Positions 25,895-34,843 of a stretch of DNA of 64,000 bases are shown piece after piece. The notes under the pieces were generated by a model, which was given only the letters and a program-made list of their open reading frames with translations, searched no databases and was not told where the DNA came from. The position numbers and the translations under genes were made by a program. How positions within the stretch are numbered: the stretch's first letter is position 1; the number at the start of each line of letters is the position of its first letter. Source of the DNA: Candidatus Villigracilis propinquus (GTDB lineage Bacteria > Chloroflexota > Anaerolineae > Anaerolineales > Villigracilaceae); assembly GCA_016714565.1 (NCBI GenBank), contig JADKDM010000008.1, positions 62,001 to 126,000 of the forward strand, written 5' to 3'.

Positions 25895-26652
25895 AAAATT
25901 TTAACGAGATCGAACTCCTCTCGTCCTATCTGGATGGACAGCTCAACGAATCGGAATCAAAGCGATTGGAAACCCGCCTCGCTGCCGACCCTGAGCTTGT
26001 TTCAGTTTTAAATGACATTCGCTCCGCCCGCGGCATTCTCCGCAAACTGCCATCCCGCAAAGCGCCGCGCAACTTCACCCTCACCCGCAAGATGGTGGGG
26101 CTCAAACCGCCACTGCCGCGTTCATACCCCATCTTCCGCTTTTCAACTGCCTTTGCAACTATTCTTCTCATGCTGACGTTCGCGGCTAATTCAATTATCC
26201 CGCTCGTTGGCTTTGGCGGCGCTGCAGCACCTGCGGCAGCCTATGGAATTGGCGGCGGACCCGGCTCCGGCGGCGGTTGCGACACTTGCACAGAAGAACC
26301 TCTCCCTGATTCAGCAGCCGCACCCGAATCAATGGCGTTTGCCACTGAAGCACCAGCAGCTACCGAGGCACCTGCGGTTGCGGCGGCAGAGGCGCTCACC
26401 ACGGCAACTCCAGACCTGCAAATGCAGGTTGCCCCCACAGCAGACGGAACTCTCCGCGAAACCGAACCGGCCGCAGATACATTGCAAGCACCCAAAGAAC
26501 CGGAAGCTGAATCAGCATTACAGGATCAGGCTCCCGTTAAGAGTGAAGCGGTGATCCCGATCCTATGGCAGATCGTCTTGCTGGCTGTCATCCTGTTGAG
26601 CGGGCTGACAATGTGGTTGATCCAAATATCCGCATCACGGAAATGGCAATAG
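25891..26652 (+). CDS. Transmembrane anti-sigma factor
   Basis: 253 residues. The N-terminal 60 residues (LLSSYLDGQLNESESKRLETRL, DPELVSVLNDIRSARGIL) form the sigma-binding helical domain; it lacks the zinc-binding HxxxCxxC. Membrane helix 1 is at about 84-106, followed by a Gly/Ala/Pro-rich extracytoplasmic region with CDTC and TEAPA repeats, and a second helix at about 222-244 with a short RKWQ tail. It should hold the preceding sigma at the membrane until a signal arrives. Confidence 0.8.
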   Translation: MKNFNEIELLSSYLDGQLNESESKRLETRLAADPELVSVLNDIRSARGILRKLPSRKAPRNFTLTRKMVGLKPPLPRSYPIFRFSTAFATILLMLTFAANSIIPLVGFGGAAAPAAAYGIGGGPGSGGGCDTCTEEPLPDSAAAPESMAFATEAPAATEAPAVAAAEALTTATPDLQMQVAPTADGTLRETEPAADTLQAPKEPEAESALQDQAPVKSEAVIPILWQIVLLAVILLSGLTMWLIQISASRKWQ

Positions 26653-26659
26653 CCTTCAC

Positions 26660-27148
26660 ATGGCTCAACATAACGAGATAAATTTCTGTCCACGCTGCGG
26701 CTCTCAGGTAGAGCCTAAAGAAAAATTCGGCATGGTGCGGCCTGTCTGTCCGCAATGCCGTTACATTCATTTTCATGATCCCAAAGTTGCTGCGGCGGTT
26801 CTCGTGGAAGATGGTTCCCGCGTGCTGCTGGTACGACGTGCCAATGAACCGTTCCGCGGATTGTGGACTTTGCCTGCGGGATTCGTCAACGGTGGCGAGG
26901 ACCCTGCCGAGGCGGCGGCCCGTGAATGTTTGGAAGAGACAGGCCTCAGCGTGCGAGTGAAGCGGGTGGTGGATGTCATCTCGGGACGCGAGCACGAGCG
27001 CGGCGCAGACTTCATCATCATCTATCTTGCGGAAGTTGTCAGCGGCGAATTGGTCCCTGCCGATGACGCGGACGCGGTGGAATGGTTCGAGCGCACAGCC
27101 CTTCCCCCGCTGGCATTCGATGCAACCCAAAAAGTTTTGGCAAAATAA
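26660..27148 (+). CDS. NUDIX hydrolase with N-terminal zinc ribbon
   Basis: 162 residues. Residues 8-33 are a zinc ribbon (CPRCG and CPQC). The NUDIX box is GFVNGGEDPAEAAARECLEE then TGLSV, with all catalytic glutamates present. The architecture resembles NudC-like or ADP-ribose-type NUDIX enzymes; the substrate is not determined. It lies 8 bases after the anti-sigma gene, so it may be part of the same operon. Confidence 0.88.
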   Translation: MAQHNEINFCPRCGSQVEPKEKFGMVRPVCPQCRYIHFHDPKVAAAVLVEDGSRVLLVRRANEPFRGLWTLPAGFVNGGEDPAEAAARECLEETGLSVRVKRVVDVISGREHERGADFIIIYLAEVVSGELVPADDADAVEWFERTALPPLAFDATQKVLAK

Positions 27149-27186
27149 AAGAGACTTCGGAGAAAACTCCGAAGTCTCTTTTATTT
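27147..27186 (+). terminator. Terminator after the NUDIX gene
   Basis: AAAAGAGACTTCGGAG pairs with CTCCGAAGTCTCTTTT, followed by ATTTAA. The stem overlaps the stop codon. Confidence 0.85.
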
Positions 27187-27220
27187 AATGTGCCTTATGC
27201 TATTCGGCGAGCTTCACCGA

Positions 27221-27272
27221 ATTTGAGATTGCTTCGTCGGACAGTACAAATGCCCTCCTCGCAATGACGGCA
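27221..27272. repeat. AAGCAATCTC-family repeat, half copy
   Basis: GAGATTGCTTCGTCGGACAG then GCCCTCCTCGCAATGACG, the same ends as the inner and right arms of the copy at 6780-6878. It abuts the stop of the C11 peptidase gene. Confidence 0.6.
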
Positions 27273-27273
27273 G

Positions 27274-29412
27274 CTATCGCGTGTATGTGAAGTTTGAGTA
27301 GCTTTCCTGAATGTTGTTGTCAAAGTCCACGGCATAGAAACCGATGGAGTATTCGCCGTCCACAGGATAACGGGCTTCGAACCAGAAGCCTTGTTCGCCA
27401 TAGGTGAATATGTCGCCACTCAGGGAATAGTCGAAATAGGATTCGTTGTTTTCGTTGAAGTAATAGGATTGAACATAATCCTGGAAGGTGTCGCCAATTT
27501 GCGGAGTGACGGCAACCGCTGTTGCAATTCCATCGCCATCGGGGTCGGGCAAGGCGTAGACGTGCAGCAAATTTCCATCGGGGTCGAAGACCAGTTTTGC
27601 ATCCACGGGATTGGTGCTGTTCAAGGGAGTATATTGGCCATAGAGCGAATAGGTGGTGATGCCATCTGAGTTGTAATATTCATCAGGCTCGAACAAAGCA
27701 AAGGCTTCCTTTTCGCCGTCCATCAACACGAAGAGACTCGGGTCCCATTCGTAGGTTACGCTGATGGGGCTGGGGCCGTAATCCGGCGCACTGACACCGC
27801 CAACGGTCGTCATCTCGTCGGAAATGACGAAAGATTGGTCACCAACCCAATAGGCGCTCGCATCCGGGTTGTAAAAATACAGGATGAAGTAAATATATGA
27901 AACATTGCCGGTCACGGTCGTGGTTAACGTCAGTTTTTCATCTCCAGTGAGCTGGGTACTTGAAAGCTGAACCGGTGCAAGGCTTAATTCCGATGCGCCC
28001 GGCGCTACAATGGGGCTGGCGCGATCAGGCTCAAAGGCCTGTCCCTGCTGGGGCACAAATGCCTGTCCCGTGTAGTGGTAGGCGAGGAACTCGTCCCAGG
28101 AGGATTGCTCGAGGAATTTGGCCGCATCAAGACCATATCGGATCGGGGCGTCGCTGTTGAACTCTGTAAATTGATAAATATCTGAAATGGGGAAATGGAT
28201 CGAAATACCGTAGGAACCGGCCATGCCAGAACCATGTTTTTCAGCCACAATCGCATTCCCGGCAGCGATACGCAGTTGTTCGTTTGCCTGCATAATGGCG
28301 GGGTCGTTGGTGGTCGCCATGATCTCCGCAAAGTTGATCAGGTCGATAAAGGGAGAAGGCAGACTCTCGTCAAATATAGTGTAATAACTACGTGTGTACT
28401 CGCGCCCCTGCGCCACCCATTCCTGATTCACATTTGCAAGAGTGGCAACAAACTGGTTGAAGGCGCTTATCAGTTCGGGCACGCGCGCGCTGTCAATGGC
28501 GCTCAAGGTGGTATCGGATTCAATTTGAGAGATCTCATCCGCAGACCTTGTCATCGTCAACGCGGTATCTTCAATGATGTAAGATGAAACAATGTATTGC
28601 GCAGCCTCACGCCCGGACACCGCAGGGTTTTGAGCAAGCCGCTGTAACCAGGCTGTGTAAGACCAGCCTGTGGCGGGGATCACTTCTTCCGAGGCGATCA
28701 TATAATTTGAGTACGGGTACAGCGAACCGTATACTTCCATCATGCCCATTAAACAGGCATCAAACCCGAGGACTTCAAATTTTTGTCCACCCATGGCCTG
28801 TTGGATCTGGGCAATAGAGTTGGTGATCTCAGGCAGGGAGAGTGTACTTCCAGAGCTAAGATCGGAGAATCCATTCGCCCAACCAGCGCCGTGGTCAGAC
28901 ATGATCAACATATATTTTTTTGCAGGATACTTTTGAATGGACCAGGTCACAAAGTCTACGAGGGTTTGCGGGTTGCCCATATCCGCTTCGCCTATGTTTT
29001 CAACCACTGGCGATGTGATGACATTCACATCATTGTCTTGAGTGACCAGATATCGGCGCGTATCTGTCCAATTGCTGTCGCCGTCGAATGCTCCCTCAGC
29101 GCGATCCAACTGCACAACGATGTTCATCTGCGCATTGGAACCAACCAGCTCCATCTCGTTGACGTCAAACCACACATCGCCTTCGAGTATCTCATCATCC
29201 GCATCGGCGTAGACGATGATCGTCCACTCCGGCAAATTGGATGTATCGGGCGGGACAATAACTCCCGTTGGGCCGTTTACATCTGTCGTGGGCGAAAGAC
29301 CGAATAAGGTATCGCCATAAAAATAAAGGCCGGCAGCGGCGCAGCAAATACAGGCAATACAAATGACAACGGCAGCAATTATTACAGGAATTCCAATCTT
29401 CGTATTCTTCAT
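27274..29412 (-). CDS. Clostripain-family (C11) cysteine peptidase, membrane-anchored
   Basis: 712 residues from the ATG at 29412 (GGAGG 5 bases upstream). A hydrophobic helix at about 7-32 containing CIACICC anchors or exports the protein. The C11 catalytic dyad is visible: His174 in SDHGAGW and Cys220 in FDACLMG, after the WTIIVYADADDE strand. The C-terminal half (about 430-712) is beta-rich with GDEKLTLTTTVTG, a Ca-binding-like DPDGDG and a probable Ig-like domain. C11 enzymes cleave after Arg or Lys and often self-process. The substrate is unknown. Confidence 0.85.
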   Translation of the reverse strand: MKNTKIGIPVIIAAVVICIACICCAAAGLYFYGDTLFGLSPTTDVNGPTGVIVPPDTSNLPEWTIIVYADADDEILEGDVWFDVNEMELVGSNAQMNIVVQLDRAEGAFDGDSNWTDTRRYLVTQDNDVNVITSPVVENIGEADMGNPQTLVDFVTWSIQKYPAKKYMLIMSDHGAGWANGFSDLSSGSTLSLPEITNSIAQIQQAMGGQKFEVLGFDACLMGMMEVYGSLYPYSNYMIASEEVIPATGWSYTAWLQRLAQNPAVSGREAAQYIVSSYIIEDTALTMTRSADEISQIESDTTLSAIDSARVPELISAFNQFVATLANVNQEWVAQGREYTRSYYTIFDESLPSPFIDLINFAEIMATTNDPAIMQANEQLRIAAGNAIVAEKHGSGMAGSYGISIHFPISDIYQFTEFNSDAPIRYGLDAAKFLEQSSWDEFLAYHYTGQAFVPQQGQAFEPDRASPIVAPGASELSLAPVQLSSTQLTGDEKLTLTTTVTGNVSYIYFILYFYNPDASAYWVGDQSFVISDEMTTVGGVSAPDYGPSPISVTYEWDPSLFVLMDGEKEAFALFEPDEYYNSDGITTYSLYGQYTPLNSTNPVDAKLVFDPDGNLLHVYALPDPDGDGIATAVAVTPQIGDTFQDYVQSYYFNENNESYFDYSLSGDIFTYGEQGFWFEARYPVDGEYSIGFYAVDFDNNIQESYSNFTYTR

Positions 29413-29609
29413 CTTTACCTCCAAATAAAATCGTGACCTACCGTGTTAACAAGAAATGTATCTCCCTCAAATTCGCAGTTTTTTGATAATAGCATGATTG
29501 AACCTGCAAGTGCAAGAGAAATACATATTAATTCGATGATACATCGCATTCTATTAAATGCAATCACCCATTTGCGGGAGGAGATAAATTTTCATTTATG
29601 TTTTTGGGG

Positions 29610-30371
29610 TTAATTCAATATCAATTCGACGGGGCAGTGATCTGAACCCATCACATTCTCGTGGATGATGACATCCTTCACCCGCGGCACAAGCGCTTCC
29701 GAAACCAGAAAATAATCCAAACGCCAGCCGATGCCGCGTTCGCGCGCATTCAGGCGGTACGTCCACCAGGTATATTGGATTTTATCTGGATACAAATGAC
29801 GGAAAACATCCACGAAGCTGTTGTCAAGAAATTTCTGCACCCATTCGCGCTCCTCGGGTAAAAACCCCGAAGTCTTTTCATTCGCCTTCGCATTTTTCAG
29901 GTCAATGGGCATGTGGCAGGTGTTGAAGTCACCCGTAATGATGATGTTCTCCCCTTTTTTATGAAGCGAGTGGCACAATTCAAGCAGATGGGCGTAGAAC
30001 TCAAGTTTGAAATTCACACGTTCCTGTCCGCGCTGGCCGTTCGGGAAGTAAATGTTGAAGAGCCGCAGACCAGCCCACAGCGTTTGAATGACGCGTCCTT
30101 CCGAGTCGAATATCGGCCCATCCATGCCCTTCACGATCTCATCAGGTTCATCCTTATAAAAAGTCGTCACACCGCTGTATCCGGGGCGCTGCGCAGCATT
30201 CCACACAAAAGGAAGCTTCAAAGCGGCACGCTGTTCTTCACTTAATTGTTCTTCTCGCGCCTTTACTTCCTGCAGACACAAGGCATCAGGGTTCTGGTCG
30301 AACGCCCAATCCAATGCGTGCTTGCCGAGTGCGGCACGAATTCCATTAACGTTCCATGTGATGATTTTCAT
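29610..30371 (-). CDS. xth: Exodeoxyribonuclease III
   Basis: 253 residues, normal length. AP-endonuclease family 1 motifs are all present: WNVNGIRA, LQEVK (Glu35), GDFNTCH (Asp148, Asn150), and GSDHCPV with the catalytic Asp244 and His245. It cuts abasic sites and trims 3' ends in base-excision repair. TGGAAT on the minus strand at 30378-30383 lies six bases before the ATG, again a leaderless layout. It is divergent from the response-regulator gene. Confidence 0.93.
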   Translation of the reverse strand: MKIITWNVNGIRAALGKHALDWAFDQNPDALCLQEVKAREEQLSEEQRAALKLPFVWNAAQRPGYSGVTTFYKDEPDEIVKGMDGPIFDSEGRVIQTLWAGLRLFNIYFPNGQRGQERVNFKLEFYAHLLELCHSLHKKGENIIITGDFNTCHMPIDLKNAKANEKTSGFLPEEREWVQKFLDNSFVDVFRHLYPDKIQYTWWTYRLNARERGIGWRLDYFLVSEALVPRVKDVIIHENVMGSDHCPVELILN

Positions 30372-30377
30372 CTACAA

Positions 30378-30383
30378 ATTCCA
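30378..30383 (-). promoter_or_regulatory. -10-like box of a possible leaderless promoter (xth)
   Basis: TGGAAT on the minus strand, six bases before the ATG at 30371. The match to TANAAT is weaker than for the other boxes. Confidence 0.35.
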
Positions 30384-30425
30384 TTTTTGTTTTATGGTAA
30401 ACTTCATTCAAAGACCGGAGAATGT

Positions 30426-30815
30426 ATGAATAATACTGTCAAGAAGATACTTTGTATCGAAGACGAACCTGAAATGATCGATCTGATCAGGCTAATTCTT
30501 GGCCGCCGTGGGTTTGATGTTCTCGGCGCGGCGGGCGGAGTAGAAGGGATTAAGATGGTTCGCGAAATACACCCGGACCTTGTTCTGCTCGATCTAATGA
30601 TGCCCGACATGGATGGCTGGGAAGTATACCAACAAATGAAAGCCGACCCAGCCTCGCGCGACATCCCTGTCATTGTTGTCACCGCAAAAGCGCAGAACAT
30701 CGATAAAGTTCTCGGCCTGCACATCGCCAAAGTGGACGATTACATCGCCAAACCATTCGGCCCGCAAGAGTTGATGGATAGTGTGGAAAAAGTACTCAGC
30801 CAAAAATCATCCTGA
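30426..30815 (+). CDS. Single-domain response regulator (CheY-like)
   Basis: 129 residues from the ATG at 30426 (CCGGAGA upstream). Receiver domain only: acidic pair Glu12-Asp13, phospho-acceptor Asp56 in VLLDLMMPDMDGW, Thr86 and Lys109 (YIAKPF). No output domain and no histidine kinase is adjacent, so it must act through protein partners. A terminator follows. Confidence 0.9.
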   Translation: MNNTVKKILCIEDEPEMIDLIRLILGRRGFDVLGAAGGVEGIKMVREIHPDLVLLDLMMPDMDGWEVYQQMKADPASRDIPVIVVTAKAQNIDKVLGLHIAKVDDYIAKPFGPQELMDSVEKVLSQKSS

Positions 30816-30833
30816 TATCCTTTCTATTTTCAG

Positions 30834-30860
30834 CGGGCGGCGAATCAGCCGCCCGATTTT
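30834..30860 (+). terminator. Terminator after the response-regulator gene
   Basis: CGGGCGGC pairs with GCCGCCCG around GAATCA, followed by ATTTT. The next start codon follows at once. Confidence 0.7.
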
Positions 30861-31241
30861 ATGATACCCATGCCCCAGATCATCACAATAAATAACCTAA
30901 CCAAAACGATTGAAAAACCCGCGCAAGTGGGATACGGCGACTCATTCCTCGCCAAATTACGCGGACTCATGTTCCGTAAACGCCTCGACCTTAACGAAGG
31001 CCTGCTCCTGGTCGAAAAGCGGAATTCACGCCTCGACACGTCCATCCACATGTTCTTCGTGCCCTTCGACCTGGCAGTCTTTTGGATCAACTCCGAAATG
31101 ACCGTGGTGGATAAGGTCATCGCGAAATCATGGCATCCCGCCTACTTCCCCAAAGCTGATGCACAATACACGCTGGAGATCCACCCTGACCGTTTTGGGG
31201 ATTACGAGATCGGCGACAAGGTCGAATTCAAGAATGTATAA
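30861..31241 (+). CDS. DUF192 family protein
   Basis: 126 residues if started at the first ATG (30861), 123 from the ATG at 30870. DUF192 hallmarks: LRGLMFRKRLDLNEGLLLVE, IHMFFVPFDLAVFWIN, VVDKVIAKSW, ADAQYTLEIHPDR. The fold is a small beta-barrel of unknown function; no signal peptide is present. Its last codons overlap the start of the LysM-M23 gene by 8 bases, indicating an operon. Confidence 0.85.
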   Translation: MIPMPQIITINNLTKTIEKPAQVGYGDSFLAKLRGLMFRKRLDLNEGLLLVEKRNSRLDTSIHMFFVPFDLAVFWINSEMTVVDKVIAKSWHPAYFPKADAQYTLEIHPDRFGDYEIGDKVEFKNV

Positions 31242-32646
31242 ACGCGCAATTCTGATCTTTTTTTTGCTGACAAGTTTTATCGTCTCGCCTCAACCCGTCC
31301 ATGCTCAGGATGCCAGCGGGCCTATTTATGTAGTTCAGCCTGGGGATAGCCTCACCTCGATCGCAGCGCGTTTCAGCGTGGATCTGAACGAGCTTATGGC
31401 AGCAAACGGCATCGCAGACGCAAACCAATTAACCGCCGGGCAGCAACTCGTCATACCGGGTCTTGAAGGCATTACAGGGGTGCTCAATACTGAAGTCATT
31501 AATTTCGGTGATTCGTATCGCAGCCTGATGCGCCGCACCCAGGTACCGGACAGTTTATTTAGAAAACTTAATCATGTTGTCAGCCCGAGTGAATTTTATG
31601 TAGGCGTGAGCATGATCACCCCGGAATTAAGCGAAAGCAGGAACAAAAAGCGCACTTCGCCAAGTGTGGGCGAATCCTTGTTTGAAGTTGCCATTAAAAA
31701 CAACACGGATGTCTGGTCGCTTGCGAATATCAACAAGCTGGACGGCTCGTGGGATGGATTGCCGGGTGATACGCTCTTCGCTCCCGGGGAAAGCACCAAC
31801 ACATCTACAACCGGTCTGCCTTCGGCATTTATCAGCGCTGAAATTCGGGACCTGCCCATCAAACAAGGCGGGACGGGTGTTATTAAAGTTCAGACACTTC
31901 CCGGCGTAGCATTGGGCGGACTTCTGGTTGACCATCCCTTGTACTTCTTTCCAGATGAAAGCGGCGGACAGGTGGCACTTCAGGGTGTCCATGCCCTGCT
32001 GGAGCCGGGGGTATATCCCTTGCGGTTGGATGCAACCCTCCCAGATGGGAGCAAACAATCGTACGAACAATATATTTTGATAACCACAGGAAATTACCTG
32101 ACCGGCGAAAGCCTGCCCGTAGACCCATCGTTGATCGACCCGGCGATTACCGACCCTGAACAAAAGTTACTGGAAGATATCACTGTTGTGCCAGCCCCGA
32201 GCCCGACAAAACTATGGAACGGGATGTTCATTTCCCCTGCCATTGCGTATGCTGATTCAACCTACTTCACATCCCGCTACGGAACCCGCCGTGTGTATGT
32301 AGGGCTGGGAACCGATCTGACGGTCAACTGGTGGCATACAGGTCTGGATTTCGGCGGCGGAGATGGTCTGGCGCTCACCGCTCCTGCTGCGGGGCGGGTA
32401 GTGTTTGCCGGTCCGTGGACGGTCCGTGGGAATGCCACTGTTATCGATCACGGCTGGGGAGTGTATAGCGGTTTCTGGCACCAGTCCGCGATTCAGGTGC
32501 AGGTGGGCGATTTGGTGGAGCAAAATCAGGTCATTGGGCTGGTGGGTGGAACCGGGCGTGTGACCGGCGCGCACTTGCATTGGGAGTTGTGGGTAAATGG
32601 CATACAGGTGGATCCGCTCGATTGGCTGATTCAGGCCTACCCGTAG
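31234..32646 (+). CDS. LysM and M23 peptidase, secreted murein hydrolase-like
   Basis: 470 residues. The ATG at 31234 gives a clear signal peptide (MYKRAILIFFLLTSFIV, cleavage near VHAQ). A LysM domain (about 31-75, YVVQPGDSLTSIAARF) binds glycan; a second weaker LysM-like part follows. The C-terminal M23 domain has HTGLDFGG (His and Asp zinc ligands) and GAHLHWELW. The predicted function is endopeptidase cutting of peptidoglycan cross-links in the envelope, or a regulator of amidases. It overlaps DUF192 by 8 bases. Confidence 0.88.
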   Translation: MYKRAILIFFLLTSFIVSPQPVHAQDASGPIYVVQPGDSLTSIAARFSVDLNELMAANGIADANQLTAGQQLVIPGLEGITGVLNTEVINFGDSYRSLMRRTQVPDSLFRKLNHVVSPSEFYVGVSMITPELSESRNKKRTSPSVGESLFEVAIKNNTDVWSLANINKLDGSWDGLPGDTLFAPGESTNTSTTGLPSAFISAEIRDLPIKQGGTGVIKVQTLPGVALGGLLVDHPLYFFPDESGGQVALQGVHALLEPGVYPLRLDATLPDGSKQSYEQYILITTGNYLTGESLPVDPSLIDPAITDPEQKLLEDITVVPAPSPTKLWNGMFISPAIAYADSTYFTSRYGTRRVYVGLGTDLTVNWWHTGLDFGGGDGLALTAPAAGRVVFAGPWTVRGNATVIDHGWGVYSGFWHQSAIQVQVGDLVEQNQVIGLVGGTGRVTGAHLHWELWVNGIQVDPLDWLIQAYP

Positions 32647-32705
32647 AATGAAGCGTTGCACTCCATCCATGAATATGCTACACTCTTGCGGAGGATCGTT
32701 CCAAC

Positions 32706-33188
32706 ATGAATAACATGATCAACTTTCTGAAACAAAGCGATATTTTTTATCAGTTCACGCCGACCCAATTGGAGTTGGTTGGAAATTTGTGTCAGGAGGT
32801 TGCTTACAATTCTGGTGAAATTATTTTTCAGGAAAATAGTAGCAGCAAGGAACTGTATGTGATCGTTCTGGGTGAAGTGGATATTTTGATTAACCGCAGT
32901 ACGACCGGGGATCTTGAAAAAAAAGAAACTGTGGTTGCGCGACTTCGTAGGGGACAATCTTTTGGCGAGGTAGCGCTAGTGGATGAAGGGCTGCGTTCAG
33001 CCTCCGCACGGTCGGCTCAAAAGGATACGCGTCTGCTTGTTATTCAGCGGGATAAATTGATCATGCTGTGCGAGACGTACCCGCAACTTGGCTACCGCCT
33101 CATGCATAATCTGGCAGCTGACCTGGCAATGAAAATCCGCAACATTACCAGCAATTTACGAGTCTCCGATAAAGACAGTGCTGTATAG
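32706..33188 (+). CDS. Cyclic nucleotide-binding domain protein
   Basis: 160 residues comprising one cNMP-binding beta-roll (GEIIFQENSSSKELYVIVLG, RRGQSFGEVALVDEGLRSAS with the phosphate-binding cassette, here SASARSAQ) and a C-terminal helix. There is no helix-turn-helix, so it is not a CRP-type regulator on its own; it may work through partners. A weak ribosome site (GAGGATCG) precedes the ATG. Confidence 0.85.
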   Translation: MNNMINFLKQSDIFYQFTPTQLELVGNLCQEVAYNSGEIIFQENSSSKELYVIVLGEVDILINRSTTGDLEKKETVVARLRRGQSFGEVALVDEGLRSASARSAQKDTRLLVIQRDKLIMLCETYPQLGYRLMHNLAADLAMKIRNITSNLRVSDKDSAV

Positions 33189-33245
33189 GCGGCAACAGCA
33201 GCCTACCCAGGCTAATTGGACTTTAGAAAGACTAGTCACAAACTC

Positions 33246-33274
33246 TTGACCTATTCCACAAACCCCCTTATTAT
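33246..33274 (+). promoter_or_regulatory. Promoter of the liv transport operon
   Basis: TTGACC (33246-33251), 17 bases, TATTAT (33269-33274). This is the best promoter match upstream of the substrate-binding-protein gene and implies a leader of about 200 bases. Confidence 0.6.
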
Positions 33275-33280
33275 TACGGC

Positions 33281-33488
33281 TTAATAAAAAAAGTAAAGGC
33301 TTTTTATTAGTGGCGAAAGTTTAAGCCTGAAAAAAATCCCCAATCAGGGTTTTTGAGGGCTTTCTTTGTATATAAGTATTTCACAAAAGGAGGTGAGGCC
33401 GACAAGCGCAAGTATTGTCAACTGCACGTAGTCACCCGCATCTGCGGGAAATTGAATTCACCTAACATAATTTTGGAGGAGTACAGAA
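33281..33488 (+). promoter_or_regulatory. Long structured 5' leader of the liv operon
   Basis: No long ORF. It holds an A/T-rich hairpin (TAATAAAAA with TTTTTATTA, about 33282-33310) and AAAGGAGGTGA at 33386-33395, fully complementary to the usual 16S anti-SD end, yet about 100 bases before the start codon. A CCCGCA/TGCGGG hairpin lies at about 33433-33448, and the normal ribosome site TGGAGGAG just before the ATG at 33489. It does not match a riboswitch class that I can name. Confidence 0.5.
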
Positions 33489-34763
33489 ATGAATAAGCGT
33501 TTGCTCGCTTTACTATCCGTGTTGGTTCTTGCCAGCATGGTGCTCGCCGCCTGTGGCGCCCCTGCCACTGAGGCCCCTGCCGCCGCTACCGAGGCCCCCG
33601 CCGCCGCCACTGAAGCCCCCGCCGCAACCGAAGCTCCCGCTGCTACAGCCATGGGAACAATCAAGATCGCAACTCAGAGCCCCCTCTCTGGTGGACAGTC
33701 CTTGCTCGGTGTTGCCATCAAGCAGGGTGCTGAATTGGCCCTCGAACAATTGAGCGGCGATTTGACCGCCATGGGCTATGATGTCCAGCTCGCCCCGTAC
33801 GATGATCAGGCCACCCCTGATGTCGGCGTTGCGAATGCCAAGAACATTGTTGCCGATTCCGAGATCCTCTGCGGTGTTGGTCACTTGAACTCCGGCGTTA
33901 TGATCCCCTCTTCCGAGGAATATCACACCGCTGGTTTGGCCTTCATCTCCCCCGCCAACACCAACCCCGTTGTGACCACCCGTGGTTACCTCGAAGTCAA
34001 CCGTGTTGTGGGTCGTGACGATGTCCAGGCTCCTGCTGCTGAAGAATATGCTTTCTCAACCCTCGGCGCCAAGTCCGTCTTCATCATCCATGACAAGACT
34101 GCTTATGGCCAGGGCGTAGCTGAATTCTTCCGCGCTGCCGCTGAAGAAGATGGCATCACAGTCGTTGACTTTGTTGGCACCGAAGAAACCGCCAACTTTG
34201 ACGCGATCATTGCCCCGCTCGTTGCTTCTACTCCTGACGTAGTGTTCTTCGCCGGTATCTACAACCAGGCTGGCGTGTTCTTCAAGCAGGCTCGCGAAGC
34301 CGGTTTCGAAGGCACCTTCCTCGGCACCGACGGTATGGACTCCAGCGATCTCGCTGACCTCGCTGGCGATGCTCTCACCACTGGTGGCGGTATGGCTTAC
34401 ACCACCGTTGCCGGCCCCGCTTCTGCTTACCCGAAAGCTGCCAAGTTCGTTGAAGATTACACCGCCAAGTTCGGCGCCGCTCCTGAAGCTTACGCCACAC
34501 AGGCTTATGACTCCATGGGTGTCTGCTTGACCGCGATCAAGGCCGCTGCTGAAGCTGCTGGTGGCATGCCCACCCGCACCCAGGTTGCCGAAGCCATTCG
34601 CGCAGTATCCTACGAAGGCCTCACCAGCACCATCGCCTTCGACGAAATCGGTGATCTTCCCCTCGCCAAGTACTTCATCATCAAGGTTAACGCTTCCACC
34701 AAAGATGCATGGGGCACCAACGAAATCATCGACTCCTTCGACCTGCCCTCCCCCGGCAAATAA
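33489..34763 (+). CDS. livK: Branched-chain amino acid ABC transporter substrate-binding lipoprotein
   Basis: 424 residues. Signal peptide with lipobox LAAC, followed by a repetitive ATEAPAAATEAPAA stem (about residues 25-55) that spaces the domain from the membrane. The body is a periplasmic-binding type 1 (Peripla_BP_6) fold: IKIATQSPLSGGQSLLG, QGAELALEQL, YAFSTLGAKSVFIIHDKTAYG, FLGTDGMDSSD. It captures amino acids, or possibly urea or short amides, outside the cell for the LivHMGF permease encoded next. Codon use is strongly biased, suggesting high expression. A hairpin separates it from livH. Confidence 0.9.
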   Translation: MNKRLLALLSVLVLASMVLAACGAPATEAPAAATEAPAAATEAPAATEAPAATAMGTIKIATQSPLSGGQSLLGVAIKQGAELALEQLSGDLTAMGYDVQLAPYDDQATPDVGVANAKNIVADSEILCGVGHLNSGVMIPSSEEYHTAGLAFISPANTNPVVTTRGYLEVNRVVGRDDVQAPAAEEYAFSTLGAKSVFIIHDKTAYGQGVAEFFRAAAEEDGITVVDFVGTEETANFDAIIAPLVASTPDVVFFAGIYNQAGVFFKQAREAGFEGTFLGTDGMDSSDLADLAGDALTTGGGMAYTTVAGPASAYPKAAKFVEDYTAKFGAAPEAYATQAYDSMGVCLTAIKAAAEAAGGMPTRTQVAEAIRAVSYEGLTSTIAFDEIGDLPLAKYFIIKVNASTKDAWGTNEIIDSFDLPSPGK

Positions 34764-34782
34764 GTTTTAGATTTGGCACGAA

Positions 34783-34818
34783 AACCTCTCTCCCGGTTAC
34801 CGGGAGAGAGGTTCATTA
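34783..34818 (+). terminator. Intra-operon terminator/attenuator between livK and livH
   Basis: AACCTCTCTCCCGG pairs with CCGGGAGAGAGGTT around a 3-base loop. The T-tract is short (TTCATTAAT), so partial read-through would give more binding protein than permease. Confidence 0.7.
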
Positions 34819-34843
34819 ATATAAAAGGACAGGTATTGAAGAA

